Below are positions 36,000 to 47,840 of a DNA stretch of 64,000 nt, piece by piece. The notes under the pieces are model-generated. The model ran no database searches. It saw only the letters and a list, made by a program, of their open reading frames with translations, and was not told the DNA's origin. This DNA is from Sphagnum compactum (Eukaryota > Bryophyta > Sphagnopsida > Sphagnales), in assembly GCA_965153455.1 (NCBI GenBank), contig OZ234500.1, forward strand, positions 310,001 to 374,000. Reading direction: 5' to 3'. A program made the translations under genes and the position numbers. Within the stretch, counting starts at the first letter, position 1, and each line of letters starts with the position of its first letter.

Positions 36000-38340
36000 A
36001 TCTCCACCCCGATCGAGAGTAGCTCACTGTGTGGCCACGACATGACATTGCACAAATGCCTCAGAAAAATTCGAGTCCAAATAGCTACCACCAAAATGAA
36101 CTTCGCAAAGCAGCTGTGATTGATTGAGTGTCACTCTCACACTATAAGAGGCTAGAAGAGGCTCGGGAAATGGGAGAATTGCGTGATGAACAACCTCCTC
36201 ATACTTATCAAACCTTGCTTGAGCATGTGAATGACATTTTAGATGAGACATTGGCACAAGTAAGATTGCTCCATTGACAAACCTGAAAAAATGGGCTACC
36301 ACCACAATTTGCTAATCAGCAGTCCAGGTCCAGGACCATTTCCTTCAACATCATAATCATTTTTGCACTAGTAGCAGGTTAGCCCAACAGACGCATCCAA
36401 GACACAAAATTCTGAATGCCTAGTAAGGTATCAAGCCCACTAGAATTGGTTGTACATTCCTTTTCATCTCGACATATCCTATTCAAGTTGGTTTCACCTC
36501 AGAAGAACATTCACAACAAATGGCAGAGATATCATGCCACACACATTGCTCCGTAGCTGGGCACATTCTCTATGTAGAAGAAGAGTAGTGCATGGCATGA
36601 CAATAGGTATGGGAGACTGGCATGCTTGGGCTGCATGGGTGTGCCTTGTTCCTGCTCATCAGCAAGTGGAGGAGGAGTAGGCTACTTGTGTGCTTGCTGC
36701 TGCTTCCTTGGCATTCCACTTCTCTATCTTGCCCATTTGGGCTCTGCAATTGCCCATCGTGCATATATAGTTCCACAGCCTGGAACAAGAGTCACCTCCA
36801 TGGGTGTGAATAACTTCACATGAAGAAAGGATGTTTTACCATTACAGGCTGTGTGCTTCAAGTCTAAGAAGAGAGTGATGGTGCACATGTAACACATCCA
36901 AGAAGGCAAGTTTGCAGAATGCCAGGTCCAAGTGGCTTTGCCACACAATTCAAGAACACCTCCTAGGAGAACCTAATCCATGTGATTGTCAATGTGCCAG
37001 AAATGGTTGCTAGTCCTGAGAGAAATGTTGGATAGATGACTCACAACCAGCACACCTGCCAGTGTGTGTTAGCCAAGACTAGTCCTCCTCCCTACTGCTG
37101 CACATCCTCTCTCTTCAGCCATTGCTCTTAGCTCACCAGTGGTCGTGCAAGCTTGGTAAGCATGACAATAATCGTTGAAAGGATAAAAATATACTGATTG
37201 CCACAAAGCCCATATTGATTGTACACATGACTCAACATGCTCCATCACATTGGGCTTTCCATCTGCAAGATACTGTTGAAACTGGTGGAAAGTTGACATA
37301 ACAAGGTTTGAACATGAAGAGGTAGCTGCAGAAAGATTGCTTAAATTGTACCATTCCACACACAACAACGAATTATATTTCCAAGAGAAATGCAGCTATC
37401 AGAAATCCACCCTAAAATATCAAGTTCTACCACAACTTCTACAAACATACTTGGATCCCTAGACATCAGACATACAGGGTCCCTGGATGCTACCATAATG
37501 TTAAATTTTAATCCTGCATAGAGATGCTACAAAACTTGTTGAGACTTGCATCAGATCAGCACATGAGAACAAAACACTCAAATGGATCAAAGTTTCAACA
37601 ACTTTGGCCTACAATATGAATGCAAGTTGAGAATCTTGCCCACTTTCCCTGATTGCAGTTTAGTAAGGTACCTGCTTATGGTTGAAAGGCATGTCCTCAT
37701 TAGAAGGACTTCGTAAATTCCCCAAAGTCTTCACAGTACCCACTATGAGCGCAACAAAATCTCATCCTGTCATCACATAAGAGAAGCCAAAGCAAATCAC
37801 CTTAACCTCAATCCCTGGATGGTGAACTTCCTACTGAAGCCTTCCCAATTCATCTAGATAGATGAACTTGCATGAGATCTTCATACAATTCCTTGTGTGA
37901 GTTTCCGAAATTGTTCACTCTTCATTGTGGCTCAATGTGTCCAAGAGAGCAATGATGATATGAAGAACCATGTCCCAGTGTGTATTTTAATAGGAATTCA
38001 AAGCAATCTTGTAAGTTACACATATGGGCTTGATTGTGGTCAAAGAGCCCTTTCACTGTGTCCCCTGCAATTGAAGCTGTGCTCACTCCTTCGATTATCA
38101 TGGACTCCTCGTTGCGGCTCCCTACCAAGCTTCTCATACCGTCTCCAACCTGTATCATCTTTTTCTTGCTGATGCCAAAAGGTCTGCAAATTTTGACACT
38201 GTACCACAATCTTCAGAGTTCAACTCACACCATGCTAGCTCGTACTAATTGTAGGTTGAAATTGTGCGAAGCTCAATTCTGGTACCAGTCCTGGCCAAAA
38301 ACATCGCATTGATCTTTCTGATTACATGCCTTGATTCTTC
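36000..38340. other. Higher-complexity patch, possible gene relic of unknown kind
   Basis: Composition here is less AT-rich than on either side, and open frames are longer, especially on the minus strand: 36024-36305, 36570-36788, 37069-37368 and 37922-38209. None shows a family motif I recognise, and no convincing chain of splice sites joins them. It could be an eroded gene or transposon body, or unique noncoding DNA. I do not assign a function. Confidence 0.3.
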
Positions 38341-38581
38341 AAAACTAATTACAGACTAGTTGTGTTTCAATTGTCAAGCATTTCGGCGAAATAGTGAATT
38401 ACACTTGCGCAAAACTTATGGAGTCAATATGTTGGAACAATATCCAAAGCGATTGATTATAGCTGCACTCAGAATTTGCAATTGAGTCACATTGCTGATA
38501 TGTAAGAATTCATAACTAAACCCACTTTTGACTTAACTTGCAAAAGACAATGACTTTTTATTTCAGTATGGTTTGTTAATT

Positions 38582-38736
38582 CACTACTACAAAATGTGGG
38601 TGCAGTTCACTAGTCCCCATTTACTATATCAGTGAATTCACTGCTTCTTCACTGGTCCCCCGTTCACTACAACCAGTGAATTCACTCAAAATCTAGTGAA
38701 ATCACTTGGCATACAGGGACACCATTTGTTATAGTG
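38582..38736. mobile_element. Intact CACTA-type MITE (155 bp)
   Basis: The left end reads CACTACTACAAAATG; the right end, reverse-complemented, reads CACTATAACAAATGG. Both start CACTA and share a ~15-base terminal inverted repeat. The flanking trinucleotide ATT is present on both sides, matching the 3-bp target duplication of the CACTA (EnSpm/CMC) superfamily. The inside is filled with CACTAG, CACTGG and CAGTGAATTCACT words, like the subterminal transposase sites of CACTA elements. It encodes no protein. Confidence 0.75.
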
Positions 38737-40870
38737 ATTGTGCCCTTGGATCCTCTCTTCTGTGATGCAAATGAGTTATATAAAATAACATCATGTAGCT
38801 AATTTACATTAGTTGTGCATGCAAGATCCCATCAATCTCCTCATACAACTTTTTTTTGCTACTCTCTGAGCTCAAAAGGTATGAAAGATGAGATTTAATG
38901 GGGTTGAAAGCACAAGATGCAATCATACCTTCTGGTGGCCTTGCTAAACACTTATATTTATGACTACGGAGCATTGCAATATCAATATTGGGTACATAAT
39001 ACTTGATCTTAACATTGATTCCGCTCATCAAAGGGTATGTATGGTAATCAATTTTAATTCATGAAGAAATTCAAATTTGTTCAAATTTTGAACCTTCTCA
39101 AAAACTAAATTACAAAACTTGGTTGTGGATCTCAATTGTTTTTTAAATTGATATTTGTTAAGTAATAGCAAATTTAACGTATTTTCCCACCATTTTAATG
39201 TAAAAAATGTCAAAATTAAAACAAAATTCAACCATAGAAATTTCTTCATATCAATGACTTTGAAATTATATATGCATCAACAATATTTGGGTCATGCGGT
39301 TAAGAAACAAAACAAAGATGCCAATTAGTGTGATTATTAAGAAAGGGAAACTTTGAATCCGCAAAAAGCCATGTGCGATTTTTCCTTCCTTTAGTAGGAT
39401 GTGGTTAATTTTCAAACAAGCACAACAAGAAAACACACAACAATTGTCCAAACTTCTTCCAAGATTTGACCCATAAGTACCAACTTTGCTTTGGTGACAC
39501 ATTGTGTTAGTGAATCATATTTAATTGCATTGGCTATAATATGTACCATTAGGATGGCTGAATGATGAATCAAACCCCCCAAAAATGTCACAAATCCCAA
39601 TTATTAAAGCTTTGAATTTGATGATTTTCATGAAGCAAATGTTAAGTCACCTTGACAATGTAAAGAGAGGGGATATGTCTAATATTTAGAAGCAACCCAG
39701 AAAACTTTGGGTAGTATAATTCCAGAAGAATGTTATTTCTAGTGAAGATATATTGAGACTAAGATAAGAACCCAATGAGCAAATTTTCAATAAAAGCATT
39801 GAAATTGCTCCAAACTTTAATGCCTAAAATTCAAATAACCACATTTCTATTATTCCCAAACACTTTATATATCCCACATTCTTTCGAGTTACGAATTCGT
39901 ACATATCACAATTGAATTCTTTTCTAAATGTTGTGTGATTCTCATCACACACCACACAGATTTTATTGGTGGTCTTGCCTACCAAGGCAAGAAGGATATT
40001 GTTGTGTTAGATTCATTATAGATTATAGTAGCTTAAGGGATTTTGGCCCCTAGGTAATAATAATAATAGGTCTTTTTTTTAATTTTTATACGAGGATCTT
40101 TGGAAGATGATATTTTTTTGGCTTGTGTTGAAACTTGAGATTAGTTATAAAAGAGTTATAATATCTTGAAGGATTTTGGTTTCTTTTAGTGGATTTTTTG
40201 AAGGTTATATTTTTGCATGGTGAAATATTTGAGTTTTCATAATTCTTCTTTTTGCCTTAAGATACTTTTTAATGTAGATGGCAAGGTCACTACGGTGTGA
40301 CACACCCCCTTGTATATGATAGTAGCTATTTCTCTTATGAAAATTACCATCCTAATCCTAAATTGCGGTGTTGGTGCCTTCTATAACTTACTACACATTA
40401 AGCCCTTGAATATCAACCTCCACCAATTAGTTATAACCTATACAAGACCATTTTGCTATATTTTACGTATAACTTCGAAGAAATGTGAGTTTTATGCTTT
40501 TGTTATTATAGGTCATAATGGTGTGGCACCTCTACTAGTAGAAGGCCTTTGGATGCAAGATGTTTTCTCGGGGCTATGAAATCAAAAGTGAAGTGTATAT
40601 GTGGAGGCATTGGGCGAACCCATGCTTTTTCCATGAGTTTTTAAAATGCCATGATCACCAATGGTCCAACCTAAAATCACAAAAAATTGCGGCAATTGTC
40701 TTTAAAGTTTTCAACTTTCAAAAATTGAATATTGCCAAATTTAGCCAAATACGCCTATGGATATTACCACTTGAGCAACATCACAAAATTGGAAAAAAAT
40801 AATAATAATGAGCTACTATATGTTTGGAGACCATATGAATGGAATAAATCACCAACTTTGTTTATTTACA
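38737..40870. other. AT-rich intergenic DNA, no gene seen
   Basis: Short open frames of fewer than 90 codons with no recognisable motif, and poly-A/T tracts. Confidence 0.5.
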
Positions 40871-41690
40871 CCCAAAACTCTAAACCCTTAAACCCTAATC
40901 TCTAAACTCCCTACACCTAAACCCAAAAACTCTAACCCCCCCACACCCTTGTCCTTTCAACCAAACCTCCTTAAACCCTAAACTATACCTCCCTAACTTG
41001 TGAACAAAAATAACTTTAAATCCTTAAACCCTAACCCGTAACTGCCTAGCCCTCGAACACAAAAATTCTACATCCTTAAACCCTAAACTCAAACTCCGAA
41101 GCCCTTCAACAAATTTTGTTTCTAAATTCTTAAATCCTAAACTCTAACTCCTAAGCCCCTAAACACAAAAGCTCTAAATCCTTAAACCCTGATTTCCAAT
41201 GCCCCCCACCACCTCTAAACCCAAAAACTCTAAAACCCTTAAACTTTGGAACTCTATTACCCTCCCTCAAACACTGAAACTCTAAACTCGAAGACCTCTA
41301 AACCAAAAAAAAAACTCATAAACCTCGAACTCTTAATCCTTAAAACCTGCAAAGAAAACTATTGAGGAGACCCTTTAATTCCCTCTCCCAAAAACTCAAA
41401 CTCTACACTCGAGGACCGTTAAACCCTAAAAAGTTATTTCCTTGAAACCTTGAACTAATACACTCTAAAAGGCCCTCTAATCTCTCTCACCTCAAACTCT
41501 CCAATTGAAAACTCCTTAAATCCTAAAAACCTAAGACTCCTTCTTAACTCATGAACCCAATAACTCTAAACTTCATGATCCTTCAACCCTAAAAAGACTA
41601 CTAATCCCTTAATCCTTGAACTCTTATTAGGTAATCCTTGAATTATTCACCCTTGAATTTTTTAATCCCTAAAACCTACAATGAAATAAT
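40871..41690. repeat. Degenerate telomere-like repeat block
   Basis: About 820 bp made almost wholly of variants of CTAAACCCT: TTAAACCCTAA, AAACTCTAA, CCTAAACCCAAAAA, TAAATCCTTAAACCC. Intact AAACCCTAA units are interspersed with decayed ones at a loose spacing of about 40-50 bp, and matching weakens toward the right end. All intact units point the same way (CCCTAAA on the plus strand). The block ends about 300 bp before the AAMP-like gene. Confidence 0.8.
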
Positions 41691-41998
41691 TGAAAGGCAT
41701 TTTTATCCAAAATTCTTTGTAAAAGTCCGTAAAGATTGAATTTTCCTTTAAACATACAACCTCCCCTAAAAAAAAAAAAAAAAGCTTAAGCTTCCTAAAT
41801 ACCTGCAAAACTGAAACCCACCCCACCCCACCCATCCCCTCCCCCCCCCTCCCCTCACCAACGAAAAAACAAAAGCAAAGCGCCTTCGCCCTGGGGACCG
41901 TCTTCGCACATGCGCCTCGCTCGACGTTGTTGCTCTCGTCTCTTGTTCTTGTTCTTGTTCTTCTGTTTGCTTGTGGTTGCAGAAATCGCGGATGAGCT
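41691..41998 (+). promoter_or_regulatory. Promoter-proximal region of the AAMP-like gene
   Basis: Contains an A15 run near 41768 and a dense C/CT tract at about 41818-41858. A TTGTTC-rich pyrimidine leader then runs up to the start codon. Pyrimidine-rich leaders are common in plant housekeeping genes. No TATA box is evident. Confidence 0.4.
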
Positions 41999-44900
41999 AT
42001 GGCGATTCAAAGATCCAACTCGTCTATTGTAAGAGATTCTGTTCGTCTCTTCATTACTATGCTCTTTTCTTTTCGTTTCTTTTTTCTCTTTGTTTTGCGC
42101 TTTTTTTTGGCTTTTTTTTGTTTTGGTTTTTTGTTTATGGATTCCACGAGAAAATTTTCCAAACATGAAGCTCGAGGTCGTTCTTGTTGTTGTTTCCCAT
42201 GTGCTGCGTTTGTTTCTTGCTTCCAGTGTTTTTGTTACTGTTTTTTTTTTTTCCTTTTTTTCCCCCCGTTTCTTATTGATGATGCGTGGATCCTAAAGAG
42301 GATGCATTAGAAAGAGAAAACATGGCTTTCAAACGATGCCGGACATGGCTGAAGTTCAGTAGATTGTGAATCGCTGTGAAGTCCGAGTTTGTAGGTTTTC
42401 AGATGTGTGTGTTTTTGTGGCGAAACCGAGTTTTGTTTTGAATTCGAAACAGAGCAGTCCGGGGTATCCGAGGAAGGAATTTTTAAGCTGGTATGATATG
42501 TGAAGTTATTTTGTTTTTTTTTTGTGTGCAGGAGAACGAAGAAGAAGAGGCAGAGGATGCTGTATTCGTGAACTATAATGATGTGATGCAGGAGATCAAT
42601 ATAGATGAGGAAGGTAATGGGAATTCGACCGATTTGGATTGCTAGACTAAGAGCTCTCTTCATGTTATTCTTTGCTAGCCCTGTCCATGGTTTTTTTGTC
42701 TCAATCATAGCCAGTGATTCAATAAAGGATGGTTGCTGACATTCAAACTCAATTGTTTTTTTTGCAGAGTTACCTGATGATGATGGTGACAATGAAGATG
42801 GCAATGCAGGTCAAGCTTTTGGTGACTGTTCTCCCCTTGCTGGCTAGTTGAGGCATCATAAATTTCCTGCTATGTACAGATTGTGGACCTCTGAATCAAG
42901 GCACGGTGGTTTCATTTCATGTGTAAGGTGTAAGGTTATGGCTGAGGTTGTATGCAGCAGAGTCTGTCATGGAACAAGGTAAGATTGTGCCATTTGCTTC
43001 TTACTCCTCTGAACTCAAGCAATTCAAATCTATACAGGAGATATGGAAGAAGAAAACAATGATGATGAAGAAGCTGAGGAGGTGGAGGATTCTGTGCATG
43101 CATTCACCGGCCATGAAGGTGCATACCACCATTGCAAATCTTATGGAGGTTGGGATTGGACAGGGATAATTTGGCAGTAAAACCTACACTTTGGTCTCAG
43201 AACTTTCATGTGGGGCAAGTGACTAGTTCTAGATGCACGTGAGGCTTTTTTGAAAGCATAGTGTCACCAAACTCTAGGATATTGACAGAGAACGGCATTT
43301 CTAAAGGAGCCTTGTGAAATTGGTGGAGCTGCTTTTGCAGGGCCTGTGTACTCTTTGGCTTGCAATCCTGCTGATGCGACTCTAGTGGCAACAGGAGGTG
43401 GGGATGATATTACCTTTCTCTGGCGTATTGGAGAAGGAGACTTTCACCACACACTGCAAGGTACAGTAATTGTTTGTGTATTCAGGCTCAGAAAGTAGGT
43501 AATTTGCAATGTAAGAAGGTTCTTAAGAATTGTGTTGGTCATGGTCATAGTTTTCCTTCCACTTGTGGTGACTCAAGCCTGCAAGAACTCTATCACTACA
43601 TTTTTGCTGATGAGGATCAAGAGCAATAAACCTCCAGATAGAATGTGTGCATTTTGGATTTCAGGGCACACAGACTCGGTTGCAGCACTGGCTTTCAGCT
43701 CAGATGGACAGTTGCTGGCATCAGGAGGTCTTGATGGAATAGTCAATGTGTGGGAAAGCTCCAGTGGCACCTTGCGACACAAGCTTGAAGGACCTGGTGA
43801 TGCCATTGAGGTAAGCATTCAGTTCACTGATGGTGTAGCACTTAGCAATGCAGCTTATTTTTGCTGAGCAGTGTCTCTCAATATTTTTGTCCCCCTGAGA
43901 CCCCTACTTGTTGAAGGTCGCCCAGGCTGACCCTCTACTGGCTTGTCTTATTCCAGGGTCCTAGCTATTCATCGCTGCTATAGTGTGTTGAATGCAGTCA
44001 TTGAAGGGTAACAGTTTGATCTTTCTAAATTGTAATGCAGCAATGGCCTGTTCTTATATGACAGCAACTGATGGGTGCTGGTATGGGGTTGGGTAGTGGG
44101 TGAAATGGCATCCAAGGGGAAAATTAGTGCTAGCAGGATCTGAGGATTTCACAGCCTGGCTTTGGAATGCGGAAACTGGTGCTTGCATGACAGTGCTGTC
44201 TGGCCATGGGGGATCAGTTACTTGTGGAGATTTTACCCCAGATGGTAACCTTCTTCTTTCCTTTAAAGAAAGAAAAAGAAGAATGATTCATGGTTTGACA
44301 ACCAATTGTGATTATGTGTCACCTCACCTTCAGGACCTCTGCTTTTTTTTTTGAGGTGGATGCTTTCAAACTGTGGACTCAGAACTCCCCCAGTTGTGCA
44401 CACTTGCACGGTGGCTGTGAACCCAGCTGCAGTTGCTTTTGGCTTAAGTGGTCTCTGAAAGAATAGTAAGGTCTTCAACTGAGAATATGAGGGGGAATTC
44501 CAGGGAGAACTATTTGCACAGGAGGGGAAGATGGGAGCTTTCGAGTGTGGAATCCCAGGACAGGTGAAAGTACTCGTGTTGTGCAAGGTCAGTGGTCTAC
44601 ATACAGGCGGCTATGTCTGAGTTAGTTGCCTGCCACAGACGAGTCCTAGGTTCTGCAATAGCCCTCAACAACTTGTAGGAGTCAGAAGAATCTGCCAAGT
44701 ATGCAAAGCATTCAATTTTCACATTAACAGGAGGGGTGGTGGGCACTACTATAAGCTTAACTCAGGCTATAGTTCTGGAGCTCCATGCCCCAGCCATGGT
44801 TTTGATATTAACTTCAAGCTTTGAAATCACAGTAGTCTGCTGTAATTGAGATGATGAAGCCCAGAGAGTCAAGTCTTATCATTTGACTTCTACCATAGCA

Positions 44901-46258
44901 AGCTGATGTGCAGAATGTTGTGTTGGGACTATGTTTAAGAAAACATATGAAATTTTGCAGGTCACCCGTTCCACACAGAAGGCTTAACTTGCCTGAGCAT
45001 AAGTAGTGATTCTACTATTGCTATCACTGGTTCGACAGACACCAATGCCTGCCTCGTCAACATTCAAACTGGGAGGGTGAAACTGTTGTCTATCTTTATC
45101 ACTTCACTTTTCTGTTCCTTATAGAACTGGAGATCCTAGCTTTGATCTTCTGGCAGTCTGATCAATCTGCAGCTTGAATTCCTAGATTTTCCTTGTTTAC
45201 ATGATTGTAGTTTCGTTCTTGGGTGCAGGTTGCTGGTGCCCTCACTGAGCACACAAAGTCAGTAGAAACCACTGGGTTTGCTGATGGGTAAGGTTCTGCA
45301 ATACATGCTCTTCCCATCTTGCTGTCCACCTTCAGCCCCTCTCACATAAGTTTGCTTTTTCTTTCCCCCTCTGATGGCCTGTGACAATGGAATTAGCCAG
45401 CTTCTTGTTCCACAAGTTGAGCTCATGCCCGAAGTTAGGAACTGTCTGTGCAATATTCACTGCCATGTCTTGTTTGCAGGCTCCCAATGGTAGCCACAGG
45501 TGGAATGGAGGGGAAGTTAATCATATGGGACTTGCAAACTCTCTCAGCTCGTGCAACTTGTGAGCATGAGGTGTGCTATAGAGCTGTGTTTCATCTCATC
45601 AAATGTCAATTGGAGTCCTTGGAAGTTGATGTGCACAAAATTGATCTAGAATCTTTGTTAGGACATGCTTTACAATCCCACAATACCAAGTATCATGAGA
45701 GAGTATGTCATGCTCCTTCTTCATAACACCAGAACACAATTAAGTTCTTGAAGGAGTTTCTTGCTGGTGTGATGCACAGGATGGTGTGGTGAAACTTCTG
45801 TGGTCTCCAATGTCCCAAGTCATCTACACAGGCTGCTTGGATGGGAAAGTTAGAGCTTGGGATGGCCGCACAGGAAACTGTGAACATGTGTATCAAGGAC
45901 ATAAGGACAGCATCTTAGATATTGCTCTCACAAAGTATGTGTCTCTCCCATATCATTTCTTCTTGCTATGACTTGAAGTGCACTTCTCAACAATACAAAC
46001 TGCTGTTAGTTTTCATTATGAGGGAAATAGCTAAGGTTAATTTGGCCTGTGGCTGGACTGGTATCAGCTTATCAGCATATGCCTGTAAAGTAGGTACCAG
46101 GCAATAAGAAAGAGCTCAACATGTAAAATCTGAACTGGGTAGGTGTTCAGAGGGATCCAGAGCTCATTACTAATGCTTCTCATGTTGCTTGCAGGGATGG
46201 GAGGTTCATTCTTTCAGGGTCTGATGACAACACTGCTCGAGCTTTTGAGGTGCTGTAA
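41999..46258 (+). CDS. AAMP: AAMP/Sqt1-like WD40-repeat protein
   Basis: Thirteen exons join in frame to 405 residues: 41999-42028, 42532-42613, 42768-42809, 43038-43118, 43341-43460, 43665-43810, 44097-44244, 44504-44587, 44961-45076, 45229-45287, 45480-45570, 45780-45934, 46195-46258. All use GT-AG. An upstream overlapping ATG (41992) runs into a stop at the first junction, so 41999 is chosen. Residues ~11-75 are very acidic; a WD40 propeller follows, with units such as GHTDSVAALAFSSDGQLLAS, WHPRGKLVLAGSED, GHPFHTEGLTCLS and LPMVATGGMEGKLIIWDL. Order and length match Arabidopsis At1g71840 (about 407 residues). Family members include human AAMP and yeast Sqt1, a chaperone for ribosomal protein uL16 (Rpl10), so a cytosolic ribosome-assembly role is likely by homology. 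Alternative acceptors 18 bp apart exist at exon 8. Confidence 0.93.
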
Positions 46259-47340
46259 GCTGTTGTGGTATCTATCTATCCTGTTAAAAAGCAACTTTGG
46301 AAAGATCTTACAATCCTATTATGTACAGTATTGAGTGAGATTTGGGAGACTGGTGAGCTGAAGCAATCCAAAATGCCCACTGTCTTTTGTGGTTGAACCA
46401 ATCCACACTGTGTTGGCACATAACAGAGACCTCATAAAGTCCGTTACACCCTCCATGACTCATTTTGTGAAGAGGCTGGTTTCTTAATTATTGGTGGGTT
46501 GTTTCTTTACTTGCCACCGTTCCCTGGCACACACCAGCAACCTTCAAAATGTCTTTAGCAGAGTCTATAGAGTACATCACAGCCGCACTACGACTGTTGC
46601 ATTGTAGCAATTGCCTATAGTCCTCTTTGTCATCCAGCTGTCTTGGATTATTGTGTACAAAAGTTGTTGTGAGTAGTAATGTTAGGAGGACATATTCACA
46701 GCTTGAATCACTGAATGTGAAAATTTGCCATCTACTTTTATGTTCAGAATAGATAATTAGCCATATAAGTTTTTGGGACTGTAACATACAGTAAGCAAGT
46801 TTCTGTACTCGGGCCAACTATGACCGTCAACCTGCAAGAGTTATTTGCACACTTTTAACACACAGACTGCTGTGAAACCAAAATATATTCTAGTCAAAAA
46901 CCATGCTTGGAAAGTTCAGAGATGGGGTGGAAGGCAAAACACATGAAAATTCATTAATCCTTATCTGGTTGAAATGTGGGCGATTTGCATTTTGTAAAGA
47001 AGGGTGTGCTAAGCTAAGCTTTCTTGTACTACTATTGAGGATTGTTGTGGCTCTTCTGCCAAAGACCAAGCCAATAGATTGTACTCAATTGTTGTCATGT
47101 TAGTTCAGGTTTTGCTGGAATCAGTTTTGCTGGAACTGATACTGTCATCAAACTGTCTTTGTGGAGTTAATTTGTCTGTATACTCATAGGTATGGTTTTT
47201 TGCAACAATAGAAAGCATCAGTTCTGCAATGTGCATAATATGCAAAAAGATGGGAAGCTCTTACAGTGTGACTCTGGTGTCTAAGATCAAAGTAGTAGCA
47301 TGCACAACACCCATCTTCTTCCACGAGTACAAGGTCCTGT
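46259..47340. other. 3' flank and intergenic, no gene seen
   Basis: Presumably contains the 3' untranslated region of the AAMP-like gene. Open frames at 46488-46817 (minus) and 46903-47103 (plus) have no motif. Confidence 0.5.
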
Positions 47341-47600
47341 GTCTGAGCTCAAGGTGCTTCCTGAGCCCATCGATCGATCGCCCACAGAAGGATTAGGGAC
47401 GATGCCTACCAGATTGGAGAGTCGAGAATTGTGTAGGGGGTACCTGCAGGCCTACATGCGGCAGAGATCATGTGTCCTTTCTGTGCCTGAGCTCATCCAT
47501 CAGCCATAGAAGAGATTAGGGAAGATGCAGACGAGATTGGAGACTTGCGAATTGTTGTTGGCATCTGCAGAGCTACATGTGGCAGAAATCAGGGACAGAA
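47341..47600. repeat. ~125-bp tandem duplication upstream of the cupin gene
   Basis: Two diverged copies share GTGTCTGAGCTC / GTGCCTGAGCTC, CCCATCGATCG / CATCCATCAGCC, GATTAGGGA(C/A)GATGC, GATTGGAGA, GAATTGT and CTACATG(C/T)GGCAGA. They lie within about 500 bp upstream of the cupin start codon, so they may include promoter sequence. Confidence 0.75.
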
Positions 47601-47840
47601 AAAAAAACATGTAGTAAGGAGAGTACCACGTGTGAAGTAGATAATGCAGCCATGTGGAAAGAGCAAAGATTGCTTCTCCAAGCTTGTCTGCTGTGGCAAC
47701 AACGGATTTGCTGCAATGCAGGCTTTTCCCTCAAGCTCGATGCAACAAAATTCGCTTCTTCTTCAGCGTCGTATTTAGTCGTTGTAGTATAAGCTTTGTT
47801 AAATGTTCATGCGCACTCTCGTCGCTCTTCTAGTTTCCAG

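Noticed and set aside
40310-40802. Two overlapping plus-strand frames of 80-89 codons
   Set aside because: AT-rich chance frames with no motif or splice partners.
42307-42804. 165-codon minus-strand frame
   Set aside because: Antisense to introns and small exons of the AAMP-like gene; no domain and inconsistent with the well-supported plus-strand gene.
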